Shown here in pieces: positions 13,801-28,868 of a DNA stretch of 64,000 nt. The first letter of the stretch is position 1, and every line of letters begins with the position of its first letter. Below the pieces are notes generated by a model. That model ran no database searches. It saw nothing but the letters and a program-made list of their open reading frames with translations, and was not told the DNA's origin. This stretch comes from Coturnix japonica (taxonomy: Eukaryota; Chordata; Aves; Galliformes; Phasianidae), in the NCBI RefSeq assembly GCF_001577835.2, contig NC_029521.1, positions 4,097,854-4,161,853 on the forward strand. Reading direction: 5' to 3'. The position numbers were made by a program, and so were the translations under genes.

Positions 13801-16800
13801 CTTCAGCTTGACACGTGCACTAAGAAGATGTTACTTGAACCTCATGCTTGAAATTAAGCACAAGTCTTGGTCTTTTGGTCTTTCATCTAGGCCATCTAAA
13901 TAACTATAAAATGGAAATAGAAACTGGCCACAATCATGAATCAGTTTTGTTTACACAAGTCCTGTATAGAATCTGTCATGTCCTGTGACCTCTGTCACAC
14001 CCTTAAAATTTGGGTATGAGACTCAAAATTGGGATTTGAAAAATAGCTGTTAATAGCAACAGGAGGAAACAAAATGAGTATCACTTGCAGTCAAATACCA
14101 CTCTCTATGGGTCTTACCGTCTCCATTAGAGGCTCCTGGAAAAGGAAGGCTTTCTGGTTTTGATAGTTACCTTTCACATCACTAACTATTGACAACTAAC
14201 ATGATATAATTTTGAAAGCCTTAAGAAAGAGGAGCAGTAAAGCACACAAACACCCATGGCTCCAGCTCAGTCTGAATTCTAGGGTACCCACAGTTCTTCT
14301 CTTCCAGTAATATCGCCCATTCTGCAGATCTCTGAGGTAGGTGAGACAAAGTTTGAGACACAGCACGCTAATAAAGAGAGACGGCTGTGACTGCCAAGTT
14401 TCCTGTTCCTGTGAGCACTGGCATTGCTCCTGGAACAGTGAAGAACAGTCTGTTACAGTGCTATTGTCTCCAATAGCTCAAACATCTGCAGGAATAATGA
14501 AGGGATTTATTCTCTTTTCCCTTTCCTTTCTCCCACTTCTTGGCCACTTTTAGCTACAAGCACTTGTGATGTTTGTGTACATGCTATAACAGCAATATTG
14601 ACTTAAATCCGGTAACAGAGAGCCTTATTTATTTAGCTTTAACTCATAACACTAAGCTTCTTTAGCAGCTTTAGACTACGAAATCATACAATAGAACATG
14701 TAAACAACTCCAAAAGATACGACTATATGATCCTAGGGAGTAAAAGGGCATCAACACAGATTTTATCAGAAGCAACTGGCCATTCCTCCTTGTTCAAAGT
14801 AAAGCTTTGGAGCAGTTCACAGAATGCAAGGCCTATGTCTCCTCTCTGAAATGGTTCGACGGGATCAAGTATATGAACTCACCTAACAGTAATTTTCATT
14901 ACAAAGTCTGAAAATGGTTGCATTTCTCACAGTGTATAGACAATATTACACTACAAGGAAGTCTTAAGTATTTTTATAACACATATGTAGAATCTCATCC
15001 AGAAACATGCAAGATTCAGCTTCTGTTAGTAACAACATATCCTGAAACAACTTCAGTAGTCTCAACTCTCCTCAAAAATTACTTTTCAAAGCACTTAAAG
15101 CCTGGACATGTATGAAAATACTGGGACTGATATTATCTGAAACGAGCTGCCAATATAACCCCGTTTGTCACCAAATCCTATGTCAGCTCATGTTCTGAAC
15201 ATCCTGGGCCATAATGAAGTATTTTTGGTCTCTTCTGAAGGGTACACACATTTCTATTTTTTAGTCATAAGCTTTAAAGCCAGTATGTACAAGTTGGAAC
15301 AACTCATCAAGAGAGAAGATAATTTCTCCCTCACACTGGACTGCTTCAAACTGATCAAGAACTGATACTACCCACACCTTTAAAAAGCTTGATCTCACAC
15401 TACAAGCACAATGAAGAAACCAGAGGGTCACCGAGCTCTATAACATTTCAGGCCACAGCTACCCAGACTGGCTTCAACATCTGTTCTGAAACAACTGAAT
15501 GACTGCCATTTTTCCATTCTTTAGTTCTATTTTAAAGGTCATTTGGCTTAGGAGAGGAAGTAGGCATCCTCTCTGTTACAGCAAATCAAGTTTTCATCTC
15601 AGAAAACTTTTAACACACATTAGCTGCAGCATTCTGACATTGGAAGAGAAGTGTATATAGCACACACATCCTGGCTATATTAGACACACCTTCCAAGCCG
15701 AGATGTAAGAGTTCGCTTCCCTTCTCATTTCTCAGGTCAAAAAGTGCTAACGGCACTTCAAAAGGCAGTGCATGCTCTCAGCTGGATAAGTTCTTTCGGC
15801 AAGGGGGGAATTGCAGTCCCAAAGGAGGCTCCTTTCTTCTACTAAAAGAAGAATTTTTGGCTGCTGAAGGAGGCAGGGCTGTGGGAGATTTTTAATGAAC
15901 TGCAGTAGAAGCTGTGTGAATTAACAGCTGTGTCACCAAATCTGGAGTCAGGAGAGATATACTCTATTTCTGGCTTCCTGACCTCAGGCAGATAGGCTTT
16001 ACTTAATAATTACTGCGCCACAAGTAATTGGTAGCTGCAAGATCTTGGAATGCAATACTTGCATAGTACTGTTAGCCATTTTATGTCTCTTTCACTTTAG
16101 GAGTGATACAGAAAATTTCTCAGCTCCTCTGCAAAGGTAAAGGAGAAAGGAAGGACAAAACCAGGAGCTGGATTCACAAGATGCACCATGCTTGCACAGT
16201 GAGGAACATGCAGACACTAAATCCAAAAAGCACTATTCCCCTGGTCATAGTGACCAAGCAAAGCATAGCATGCAGATCAACCTGTCTCCAGATATTTCAC
16301 TTCTCACTGTGTTATTCAACTGTTTTCCCCTGGTGGCATCATTGCTGATGACTGTCCACTTTGTTTATGGCTGCTCACTTGGTTTAATCCCACAGGAAGT
16401 TAGATAACAAGAATTAACTCCTATCCTCCTTCACTTCAGTCTTCAGGATGGCCTGAGGTGTCTTCTACATCCTTCTCAAGATAACATAAAACATTCAAAG
16501 GCCAGTACAGCAGAACATCACTATTTGAAGATGGGGGGAAGGAAGAGGGAGAAACAATAGAAATCATCAAGTGATTTAAAGCTAAGCCCAATATATGAAG
16601 CTACAGAATTCTCTGGAACTTTGCTTATCACAGTGAAAAGCACACTTAAGGAAACTAGTTAGGTGTAACAAATTGTACATGCAATGGGCCATACCTTGCC
16701 TCCTGAAAGCAATGCAGATGACTTTGAATTTTGGAAGCGGATTAACAGGACACTGTCAATCACTTTGCAACAGTTTATAAGAAAGAAGCTAAATCCCTAA

Positions 16801-19074
16801 ATCCTAATAAAATACAGAAAGACATTCCACAGTCTTCCCTTCTGGTGGTGGTTTGCAGAGTCTTCCCCCAGCTGGTTTTAACCCCAACAATCAGTCTCTG
16901 CATTAGCTTCAAGCTGCATAAGATCTCAGTGCACCCTGGGTAAGTATGCTCTCATCCTACGCTCTAACTAGTAATGTTTTTGGTTCCAGAGTCAATATTT
17001 TCTCTAGCTCAGGTCAATATTTGATAACTTGTCTTTCCTCATAAATGAAATTAATGCTGCAGGTAGAACAAACCATCCTCTTTCCATCAGTTTAGAAACA
17101 TAAGCTCACAAAAAAAACCCCTCAGCTGTCTCAGAAAGCAAAACATCCCAACTATGAGCTTGAGTAAATGAGCGTCACTTTTATAACCTGCCTGTAAATT
17201 AAGAATTACACTACCTGACACTTTTTTATTAAGAAACTTGCTCCTTGCTATTAGGATGCTTTACCCTCACGTGTTGCAAACATAAGAAAAGGCTGGAGAA
17301 GCCAATGAGCAAGTTCCTACTGCTACCACGAGAACAGATTGTGTAGAGTAAGATAGTTATAAAAACTTCAGTCATGGGAAATTTAATGAAACTCTTTCTG
17401 TCTTGTTTCCTATCAATCTCCAAGATGGCAGGCTGGGTCCTCGCTGCTGTCAGCAATGGGCTGGCAGAGGATTGGAGGTGCAGCTACAAGCAGAGCAGTG
17501 CTGCCTGTTCACTGTGCATGCGTTTAGCGATGAGCCAGCCTCACACTCCCACTCGCAGGGCAGCAGGGGAACAGGCTTTCATGACTTCAGCTCTTTATGA
17601 CAGATGAAAAAGGGAAGCAAATCAACAAGACTCCCCCTTTTCTCAATACAGAAAGGAGAAAAGATCTTATCTGAAGCAGTGTGCTTGCCTTGTCATACAG
17701 GTCACCTTCCCTCCCCTCAGAGAACAGTTTAAGAAAGTAGCCTGGGATTACTTGGAAACGGTAACAATGACTTAACCGCTGAAAAACACTGACTTTTTGA
17801 CCCTTGCAGCCCTTCTCCTGCACTCCAGGAACTCTCTGAGGGCAGTGGAGGAAGAACCAGGCAAGCTATCACAGGGCCCCATCACCCCCTGCTCGAGGCT
17901 GTGCTCGGTAGTGACAGCCCTGGACTGCAGGAGCCCTTTATCCTGACGGCCGAGCAGCACTGCTAACAGCCACAGCAGAACGTGGTGGCAGCTGCTGTCT
18001 CCAAATCTCATGTGACTGATGAACCAGAAGACCTGGCAAAGCCTTAGGGACACAGACCCGTAGGCATAGACAATATTTCCTGCACTGCTCTTTCCTTTTG
18101 GTTCTTGTTTGATGTTTGAGACGTAACATTTCATACAGGGCACAGAAATAAAGAGTTCAGAAAATAACATAACAAAAAAAAATATCAGGAAAAAAAGTGC
18201 AAGCAGTTGAAAACCCACATATCCTGAACAGAATAAATGGAAGTATTTCTGTTTTGTATTACACTGTGTGGTTTTAAAGAAAGAAAACAGCATTCTTGAC
18301 CTTTGGCAGTAACTGTCCACAAGAGCATTGCATATGTGAATGGCACAAAAAGACACCCAGAACAAGACCAAATGGGTAAAATCATGGATCAAATAATTTG
18401 CAGAGAGCAGTCATATGAATGAATACATGGAGCAGCACAGTTAAGAGTGCTCAGTGGGACCAGTATCCTGCATGCCCTGTAACAAGGGCAGATGCTGTAC
18501 AAACTGGCTGCTTTCTGCACACCAACCCTCTCCTACTCCCTCAGCATCCAGGTTCGCTTTACAGGGGCATGAGTCCCCACATGCCCCCTCTGCCTGTCAG
18601 CATTCCTTTCCAGTCTTGACACCAATTCATTTCTGTGAGCTTACTCCTAAGCATAATATTGTCTTTGCATTTCAACCCAACATCTCAATTTCAGAAAGGC
18701 ATCAGCAATCTAAGGCTTCCTGACGCGTTTTTATTTCTTTCCATTGACAAATAACTGCTAGAAATCAACACCTTTAAGAGAAATAAGATATACAGCATGA
18801 CTGAATATCACACATAATCCCTAATATCAAGTCCCATAACAAGCCATTCATTTTTGCTTTACCACATCCTTTGCTGACAAATTTAGAAATGGAACTAGTT
18901 TTGGGTGCATGAGAGGGTTCAGCACATACTACACAGAGACAAAAACAAGTTAATAAGAGAAAAGATGCAATCTCTCAAGCTCTCCTCAAGGACTGTGTGA
19001 AGTTGCCCAACTCTTTTAGCCTGTTGCACAGAAGCAGCACTCCTAGGCAGGTTCCATGGGCTTGCACGTTTTCA
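10838..19074. other. Gene-free stretch
   Basis: I saw no recognisable exon or RNA gene. There is a G run at about 11401-11409 and a near-perfect pair of 21-base direct repeats at about 12762-12810 (unit core CAGTTAAAGAACATAAGC). A 206-codon minus-strand open frame at 17772-18392 resembles no known family and is treated as chance. Confidence 0.45.
12762..12810. repeat. Short direct repeat, two copies
   Basis: Two copies of a roughly 21-base unit (TCAGTTAARGAACATAAGC) are offset by about 27 bases with one mismatch. This is a small local tandem duplication with no obvious function. Confidence 0.8.
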
Positions 19075-19340
19075 CATAATCATGAAGTGGCCTCAATTGA
19101 AAAGGCCCACAGTGCTCATCCCATTCCAACCCCCTGCTATGTGCAGGGTCACCAACCAGCAGCCCAGGCCCAGAGCCACATCCAGCCTGGCCTTGAATGC
19201 TGCAGGGATGGGCATCCACAGCCTCCTTGGGCAACCGTTCCAGTGCGTCACCACCCCTCTGGGTGAAAAACTTCCTCTTAGATCCAACTTAAACCTCCCA
19301 GTTTAACACCATTCCCCCTTGATATTCTGCACTATTCCCA
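19075..19340 (-). mobile_element. CR1 LINE 3' fragment
   Basis: Reverse-complement CR1. It contains CCCCTGCTATGTGCAGGGTC, GAGCCACATCCAGCCTGGCC, CACAGCCTCCTTGGGCAAC and CTGGGTGAAAAACTTCCTC in the expected order. Divergence is moderate, with small internal gaps. About 260 bases remain. Confidence 0.9.
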
Positions 19341-22300
19341 GACCCATAGAGCAGAGCAGGAATTCACTGAAGCCCGAAACAATGCAGAAACAAATCTCAC
19401 CAACACCCAAATTAAAAACCTGCATCGAGAACAGAGGGTTGAAGTTAAAACAGATGCTTTTAAACAGGTATCACTTGAGAAAAAACATGTTAGCACACCT
19501 CTTTTGCTCAGGCAAATACAGGAGATCCTCTTTCAAACATAGCGTGACCAGGCTCTGCAATACGGATCAGTTCAGCAAAGCCCACATCTGAAGTAACAGG
19601 CATTTCACAAACTATGTGACAAAAACACCTCTCTCCCTCTGCACTACACGGGTGGCTTGCTCTGAAGTCCCTGACCCCTCTTCTTTCATGGCTCTGCTCT
19701 CACACCTCTCACAGCAAGACACGCATACATTCATCAGTAAACGTGGCTGCAAGTCACGATGTGCTGCTTCACAAGTAGCATACTGTCTCTCACCATATAG
19801 GGCTGAAACTCAAGAAGCTGCCTGATGAGTTTTGTGGTCTAAATACTGAAAACATAGCTGTTACATTTAAACCTTAGAACTTTCTCTGAAGGAAGGCTTC
19901 ACGCTGACAGCGAGCCTCCAGGCCAGCCCTCCCAAGAGACAGCTGATGAAGGGACGCTGGTCTATTTCTCAACTCAGATTTATTGTATTTCTGAGAGAAT
20001 AAATCCTAATATCTATGAAAAAAATCCATGTGAACCTATTACAAATGCATAGTTTATGAACTTATTTTTAGAAGTTAATTGAAGCATCCCATCTCCACAT
20101 ATTTACCTTAAACATGAAATCAGGCTTCATTTCTGCCCCCAACAGACAAGCAAAAGGCACCACCACTGTGCGCCCCTGCTCAGGGATCAAAGCTCCAGCA
20201 AGGGGAAAGATCCATCAGAGGATGAGGAAAACCACCCAGTCCTCTATCTGCCCTAATAGCCTCAGGTCTGTCAAGCCACCTCCTCATGTTTCCTATCTCT
20301 GAGCACAGTTACCAGCCAGACTTGCAAACTTTCATCAAACAAACGCCCCATTGCCATCTGAATGCAGAGACTCCATTCGGCTAAGCCAAAAGGAATTACT
20401 TCTGCACCACAAGTTAGTCTGGAGCTGCATCATATGTGTAGAGCAAACCTCCAGTAGGAAAACATGGGGAGGGTGGGAAAGGAAGAAACCACAAACTTGC
20501 CTCTTCAGAAATACATGTCATTGACTTTCGCAACGCACTCACCAAATCAAAAGGCTGGGGGGAAACCAAACTAAAGAAAAAAGGGAACGCTGTTGCCATT
20601 TTGGATGATATAAATCACACAAACAGTGCAGACCATTTCCTGAAGCTGCAATAGCACATTCTTCAGGAAGAAATTCTGTAGGGTGTTTGTATGCTCAGCC
20701 TCTAAGGAAGCTTAGGTTAAAGAGCCCTCTACTGAAACCTATCCTCTCTCACAGAGTTGCTGCACTTCCCAACTCCTTTCTCCTTCACATCTCAGAACAG
20801 CTGTATCGATTATTCAAGCCACAGCACTATGACCTCCCTCTATAGCAAATAGAGTCAAATCCCAGAGATATTCACAAGTTTTATTTGCAACACATTTTCT
20901 TTTGGCAGTAATGGTGCTTATTACGCCTCAACTCCTTAACACCCAAAATAATGAGAGAAGAGTCTTCAAGAACGACCTTTAACTGATCTGAGCTTAGAAA
21001 TTTACATGCGCCAAGATAGGCTTCAAGCAGAAAAGTGCAGATTTTGTTTCTCCCCAAGATCTGACAATACACCTAACTGCAAGCACAAAACGCTGGCTGC
21101 TTCTTTCAGATAGTACTTTCCTGGTTTGCCTCTGAGTATTTACAAACATTACATCTTAGAAATCAATCCTTCTCCTACTAACAAACACAGAGGTGTGCAT
21201 TGCCCGTCGGTTTTAGTTATAATATATAGTATGAGGAAAACAGACCAGAACCGACAAAGGAAATTGTACACAAACTTTCCACCGACGGCAACCAAAGAAC
21301 AAAATCTTTGGTTCAAAATCTACTGCTTACATGACACAGTGAAGGTTAAGAGGACAAAAGAATGAATTGGGTGGACATGAAAAATTGAAGGAAAGACAAA
21401 TTCGGAACTGATGTCAGGCCACACATTTTAATTGCGGAACTGCATGCCAGACATTAACACAGAGCCGGGGTTATTCAGAGACCAATCTAAGGGCATTTGG
21501 GGGACATGAGCACTGACTGGGACACAGAAACTTCGTGCAGACAAGTCTTACCAGCCTTTTCTTACTCGTGCTATTGCTGCGTCATTCAAAACAGCTAGCA
21601 CAGATAGCACGGGCTGAGCTGCTCCTTCAGGGAACAAAAATTAAACACAAAGGAAGTTAATAGCCCCACCATCCACGCTGTCAATCACAGACAAGAAAAA
21701 CTACAGGCATTCAAAATAAACTGCCCCTTCGGAGCAGAGGTCACCTTGTCAATATCAATCGTCTCATTTTGATGCACATTAAGAGCTATTGCAGTATCCC
21801 CTTTTATCCTATGACTGCAAGTTGACCTTAGTGACATTTGTGAATACAATATGGTCATTTAAGGATGTGGTAATTATTGGTAACCGCACTAACTAAGTTA
21901 GCAGCGCACAAGACACCATTGCTTTGGCTTGTATGGCCACCTGGTCTTACGGATATTTGCTTTTCTTTCATATCCCCCTATTCAAACTACACTCGTGCCA
22001 ATTATTTTCCCATTGGACCCTCGTGACAAAGGAAAAGATAACCCTTTAGAGGAGAAATATTTGCATTCACAGATTTCAGTTACAGGACATCACATAACAT
22101 AAACACAGGCACTTTTAGTTTGCCAGCCAGCAAACTTATTTTTCAGAATGATGCTTAAAAAACAAACAAGGAAAATATTTGCACTGAGAAACAAACTCAC
22201 TGCGTCTGTGTGTTGCTTTACCTGATATTCTCAATCATGAAGTCGTTCATGAAAGGGAATACCTTGTGGGTACTTGTACCTTCACCACAGAATCACAATA

Positions 22301-25300
22301 ATCTTTGCCATCTCACATTTGCTCCTCATATCACTTAGAAATGAACCAGAAGACTTGCGTTAAAACATTAATGTGTGAAGGAGCAACCGGAAAAGGGCCA
22401 ATAAACAGAGTTCCTATCCAAGTGCCACATTTGACAACGTGCACTCCAGCACCTCTGGCACGCACCAGCTCAAAAGAAGCCAACCCTCTAAATTGCAGCA
22501 GCCCTTCCACCAGGCTGCAGTCTGCGTCCAGAGTAAATCAAAGCTAAAGTGGCCTGTCTCCAAGACCTGAAATTCAGAAGGACAGGTGCTTTAGGGGTGT
22601 GTCTGTTTGTGCATGTATACGCGTGCTCTCTTCCCACACGACTCCTAGACTAGCCAGTCCAAAAAATGGCCTCACTGGGAGGATATCCATCAACTCAGAC
22701 ATGCATTCCAGCCACTGTGCAGCTGCTAAATGTGAGTAGCAGCACTTCCTTATACATCAGCTCCCCTTAGTTAGAAATCAGTTTTGCTGATTTACTGGCC
22801 AGGACACGTAATGTGATCACCATAGAGATGAATTTTTGTTAAAAGAAAAAAAAGAAAAATCAATAGCAACTTGGGCTGGCAAGGGACCTTGGAATTGATT
22901 TGGAGACAACGTGCTGGACTTAGGCCCAAGGAAAAGATCCTGGCCAAACAGAGTCTAATGCTTTTAGAGTTCATTTAAAGATGACCCCAAATTACATTTC
23001 CAATTGTAGGAGCCTAATTCACTCTAGATTGTTTAGCAATACCGCTAAGAAAAAAAGAAGTCCCGACATGAATATCCTTCAGAGGTTTTGCAGTTCAGCT
23101 TAATAAATTTTTAATCAGACCTTGTGTATTCTTCCATGCTTGTTCATTTTGGTTGCTGTAAGTTGTCACATTCTGTTAAGCCCAACGATCAATAAAGAGG
23201 CAAGCTTCTCTGACAGCTTGCAAACATTCCTGTTTTCTTCACGCTGTTTCTATTCAGTGCTTCTTTCTCCATAGATACACCCATATTTTTAAAGCCATTT
23301 CATTACCCCCTAAACAGCTACAAAAAGAGCATCGCCACCTTTTTAAGCTAAGCACCTAAAAACATGTCCTCTTATTTTGCTATGTCTTGAGGAAAACCTG
23401 ATGTGGTTTTAAAGGCTGCCACACATTCCAGACTGCAGCAGCTCCATCACATCTGATTCATCTGCAGCATGGACTTAACCTGCAGACTCTGCCAGCGGCA
23501 TTTGCTTCAGCAACAGTGTGAGAAGTATTAACCACACACTGACAACCCACGGAAAGGTCACTGAGTCAGGCCTGACTGTGAAATGCCATTATATACATTC
23601 AAGAAAAGATCTGGAGCACTAGAAATGCAGAGCAGTGGAACACCAGGATTTCTGATGCTACTGATAATATTCCAGCAGTCCCATCCAGGCCTGACTGGCT
23701 GCCTTTGCACACTTCCCAGGGCCAAAGCCCTTGTGTTTAAATGAAGTGTCACACTGTAAATACAAGGGTGACAGAGCGAGGGAACTAAAAGGAGAAATAA
23801 AGATGAAAAGCACTTATTTTAAGAGCTATACACAGTTTGACTGTGACTTCAGCTGTGTCTTGACACATAATTGATGCCAAATATTCACACTATCATTCAT
23901 TTGGCAGATTATATTTAAGTCAATAAAATAAAACAGATCTGATTTCAAATTAGTGAGATCACCAATGAATTATACAATGAGAATGATAGCAAGTCTCTGC
24001 TGGCACCAGGCTTCAGCGTGCCACCTGGCATTCCAGATTGCACTCATCCCAGCCTGTGCAGATCCTCACCACCTGGTGCATTGCAAAACGCCTTTCCTGC
24101 AATGCTGCAAGCCTTTCTGAGCAGCCCTCTTGGAAGGAGAGCCTTTCTGTTCCCAAGGTCACCCACATTTCCACATAACAGTCTTGCAGAAAGACTGGTT
24201 GGCCAGATCAGATCTTTTCTTGCACCTCAGCACCGCAAGATATGCACAGTGTTTTAGCCTGTCAAACACTGACCCCTCTAACACACTCATTCTTGCAACT
24301 AGTAATGATTTTTCCTACTCATTCTGCTTGTTGACAACAGATACAGTCTTCCTGGACGTGATACACAGTGAACACACTCATAATCAGCATACACATCCCT
24401 GCGTGAATCCCCCTACTAATAATCTTACGCTACTGTAATTTCTCCACAAGAAAAATAATGAAATAGGTCATTTTTCAGCAAACAAATAACCCTTAAGGAC
24501 CCATCTCATTTCCTTCTTCTTCAGTCAGCTGGCACGACAGCTTTACCCATTCCCAGGTCGCAGCTCAGGGGGACACAAAGACTTAACTCAGTCTACACCC
24601 ATTACACACCTTAGGAAATTCTGCTGTTCACAGAGTTTAAACAAGCTAAACGACCCTCAGTAACAAACTCAAGTTCTTCAGCATGTGTAAAAGCTACCCA
24701 GGGGAAATCACATTGCTGCGTTAAGCTATAGACCATTTTGTAACTCCAAACAACAACAGAACCAACTGCCTAGCAAAAGAGGTCAGATGCCTGACCTGTG
24801 TCGATGCCTGACCAACACTGAGGTCCAGACCAGCTTCTCTTCAGAAATCCCCTTTTAGCAAGAACAAGTTACTGCTATTGCTGCAGGCGGGCAGCTGTGC
24901 ACTGCCATTTATCTTCTTAAAAGCCAACAACACAAGGCTCCAGGGCTAAGGGATAGAGAAAAACAGAACCTACCAGCCCCAACCAGGGCCCCTCAGGGAG
25001 GCTCATGGGGCACAGCACACAGTATCCAACGCTCCAGCCTTCACCAGCAGCCCAGGGCACTCAGCAGCTGGGCCCCAGGCTGGCACGCAAGGTTCAGAGA
25101 GCAAAAAAGGCACAGCCCATCCACCCCCTAACTCTGTACCTCCAAGAAACAGCTTAAAACCTGCCAAGATTAAGTCATTCTGATTAAACAAACAGCAACA
25201 ACCCACATAATTTAACCAACAGGTTAAAAATATAAGTAATTAGTGCTTTGTGTTACAGAGCTATAGCATTCTATATCCCGTACCAGGAATGATAGAGAGT

Positions 25301-28300
25301 GCTGTCGTGCCATTGCTTTATTTCCCACCTTGACAAACAGATTATTTATGATTTCTCTGTTATCAGAATCACTTAGTGAATTCTTAAGTGAAATACGTTG
25401 AGACTCTCAGTGTGCAGGTAGAATAAAGAAGCAACATATATTAACTTCCTACATCAACTATGTCTGGAAGGAAAGTAGGACGCTAAGCACACCGATTGCT
25501 TCACTGGTTCTGGCAAATGATCCATTCCAAAAGCCAACCAGTAGCATGGGGAAAGCAAGTGAATGTTAGAGGGCAACACAGAGGAGCAAGAACTCTCTAC
25601 TTATAGTAGTGCTTGTTTATGCTTGTAGGTTTGCAGGAAATTAGCCATACTTTTAACACCTCACTTATGAGAAATTAAACCTCGAACTCCCAAATATTGA
25701 CACCTCTGCCATTTCATAATAACAAACTTTAATTGAGATAAACTCATACTTTTCTATATTATTTAGGAAAAAGAAAAAAAAAAAAAACCACAAAAAAAAC
25801 CAGCCTGCTTCCAATCCACTGGAACAGTAGTTTCAGAGGCAAAAGTCCACTTATCCTTGCCTCTCGCAGTATATGCTCATTTGCTTCAATGAGGACATTA
25901 AAGTTCAGGAGCGGGCAGATCTGCTTCACCTCTCCAGTTTACCAGAGAGGCCTCTTTGGAGCTGTAGTTGAAACCCCAGTGGCAGAGAGCATCCTCAGCA
26001 GAGCACACTGCAGATGTGCACCCAGCATACAAGGCAGCCTGAAGCTGGTTCAATGTCAGTAAGGTGAAGGAGCAAGGAAGGCTTTCAGAGAGTGTATTAC
26101 AGGTGTGAATGCAGCAAGATGCATGCTTTTGCAACACAGACCCATTGAAGGCACTTCTAGGCTAGGGGAGTAAGACAACGGGGCAAGTTCTGCTTTACTC
26201 AATTAGCCAAAGTTAAACTAAGAGCACATTTGCCTAAGACCTTCTCCCATCTATAACAATATGATGAATGAGGTTTAATATCTACTTCAGTTCACTACTT
26301 GAGATGATTAAAGTGGTGTCTTTCAGTTTTCCAGGAGCGAAAGACTGGATAGCAATTGTTCTTACTTGCAAAGGCGTTGGAGCTTAATGGGCATCGCTCC
26401 ATCTGAGAGACAAAAATCTGCCCTTCCAGCTGAGACCATAACCCCCAAGTATTGATCAACCATCCACCTCCCTTCCACATAATAGAATTTCCCGGTGAGC
26501 TAATTGTTTTCACTTCTTTCATCTCTGTAAATGAGGTCAACGGCAAGGGCAAAGAAGAGGGAATTAGCTTTGAGCGTTGTTGGCTTCAAAGCAAGAGAAG
26601 ATACAGCTTCCAGATTTCAGAGCATGCCATACAGGGTATACAAACCACTATGGGACTTTCCAAACATTCTACCCATAGAAATGCATCTGATTAGGACAAG
26701 GCTTGCCCTCACAGCCCAAGGATTTATGCTTTCTCCATCTCTTGTTATGACGTGACAATGCCACTTGTGGGTCAGTGATGACCTTAATTCATGCTGTCCT
26801 TCTAGCTATCACCCAAAGCATATCAGTGCCTCAGCTTTCTTATTATCTATTTGCCTGCAGAGATGGAGCCAAACAGCACCACCTGCCCTGCAGTCCTGTG
26901 TTGTGCAGGCATAAGCAAGGAGAGGGGGAGCTGCAGTGATGCAAACAGCTCTGTATACATTGATAAATATCAGCATGAAACATAAGGAAAGAAAAACTGA
27001 AGTACCCGGAAAGATGCAAATGACAAGATTAGAACACATTTCTCATGAAAAGAAATGGGTCCTTTGACATTCTCTCCCAAAGCAGCCATAATTCTCTGAG
27101 GTCTGGCCCTCAGCCCTCCTTATATTTCACCTCCCAATGTGGCCACACATCTTAAATCAAGCCTTTCTTCCCCCTGTGTAATACTGCAGTTTCCCCTGCT
27201 GAACTTGAGTGAGGAGTTCTGCAGCTAATTTTTTTCCCACTCATGCAATGAGAAGCCTGCAGGTGCCTGTTGCAAGCCATCATTCCCTATTCTTGTTGTT
27301 TTGCCTCATTTTAATAACCATACTGTAAAATTCTGACTAGTTTTTTTTTATATATAAAACACTAATGGGGGTCTTTTTAAGGGGAAAGGCCTATTAAGAG
27401 CACAGGTCATCTATAAGAAGCTAAGAGCTTCTTCTGTTATCTCTTTCCTTTTACGAAAGGAACCAGTGTAACCAATTGCACTGATTTAAACTGTGCAGCC
27501 ACATTTTAATATTACAGTGTCTTCAGTCTCCTGAGTGCCCTTGTTGGCTTTTCTCCTTCTTGTCCTATACAAAATGTGCCCTGTTTGTCAAAACCCAGCG
27601 GCAGAAATCCCTTTGCACAGGACATGCGCTGCGTGTAGGTGATCTCCAGCACACAGGAGAGCTGAAGGCGCCAATATGACTGTCAGGCACACAATGGCAC
27701 CCAGACCCAAGCTGCTTTCATCAGCATTAGAAGGATTCAAGAATATGTTCACTGAAAGCCAACATCTCACAATAACTCCCTTCTAAAATATACCTGGTTG
27801 CTTTGCACCTCCATGTTTTCTTCCAGCTGCTAGCATTCATGCAACACTGCACTACTGCCTACTTTTACATCATACTGTAAGTATAATGCTGTATCTGTAT
27901 GATACTGCACTGCTATGCACAGAGTCAGAATATTCTATATGTGCTTTTACATGAGTTTTGGCCCTGCCAGACTTGTAACATGAACACCCGCTGTATATAG
28001 CAAATCCTATGCCAAACCCATGGGGGCTGCAGCACTCTCCCTTTGAGGCCCTCAGGTTTGCGTTGATTCGTAACACGCCAAATAGGGTCAGGATGAAGCT
28101 CTGCAATGTGCCTCTCTCAGGTCAGCTCTGGCCTGGCCTGGCCCTGCTTCCCTTAGCCTGCCAGGACAGCAGCACCAGCCCCACATCTAAAGGGCAGCTG
28201 GGCTCCCAGCTGCAGTCACTAGCAAATGGCCAGGAGGTGGAAACACTTACACACTCCCAACCAGGGCAAGACAAGCCTCGGTGCTGAAAGTCTCAGCAGT

Positions 28301-28851
28301 TTGCTTTTCCTCCCTAAACACTAAGGCTCAAGCTGTGGAAATCGCTGTTGCTTTCTGAAAAGCTGCACTTTAAGCCAAGCTCTGATTTTGTGCCCTTTGC
28401 AAAGACCACCTCTCAAGAGGCAGAGGAGACTTGCAGGCTTTGCTGCTCTCCAAACAAACTCCATACCCCATCCTCTGGGACTGCTCCCTCTCCTTTAACT
28501 AAAGGCAACAAACAAGCAAGGCCAACAGCAGCACAGCATCCAATATTTGTAAGTGGATTACGCAAAGCAAAATTGTTATGGGAATCTTCCTAACACGTTC
28601 ACATATGTTTTTGCCGCTTTGTTGCCAGCAAGGACACCTTATAGAATATAAAACTACCCCGAAAGCATATGCAGCTCAGCTCTGGGAGTCATTTTTGAAG
28701 GGCTGTTGCTTCCTGGATATGAGCAAAGGTTATTTCTTATTTTGAACAGATATAATCTAGACAGATGGAGCATCAAAGGGGGAGGACTGAACTCATGATC
28801 TGCTTGTTTCCTGAAGAGCTTTTTGTGACAAACATTGTTAAAGAAAAAGCC

Positions 28852-28868
28852 TTTTTTTTTTTTTTTTT
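28852..28868 (+). repeat. Poly-T tract, 17 bases
   Basis: An uninterrupted homopolymer with no recognisable element body beside it on the minus strand. Confidence 0.9.

Noticed and set aside
17772-18392. 206-codon minus-strand open frame
   Set aside because: No recognisable domain, a low-complexity hydrophobic stretch, no supporting CpG promoter or clear splice partners. Long frames of this size occur by chance in 64 kb read six ways.
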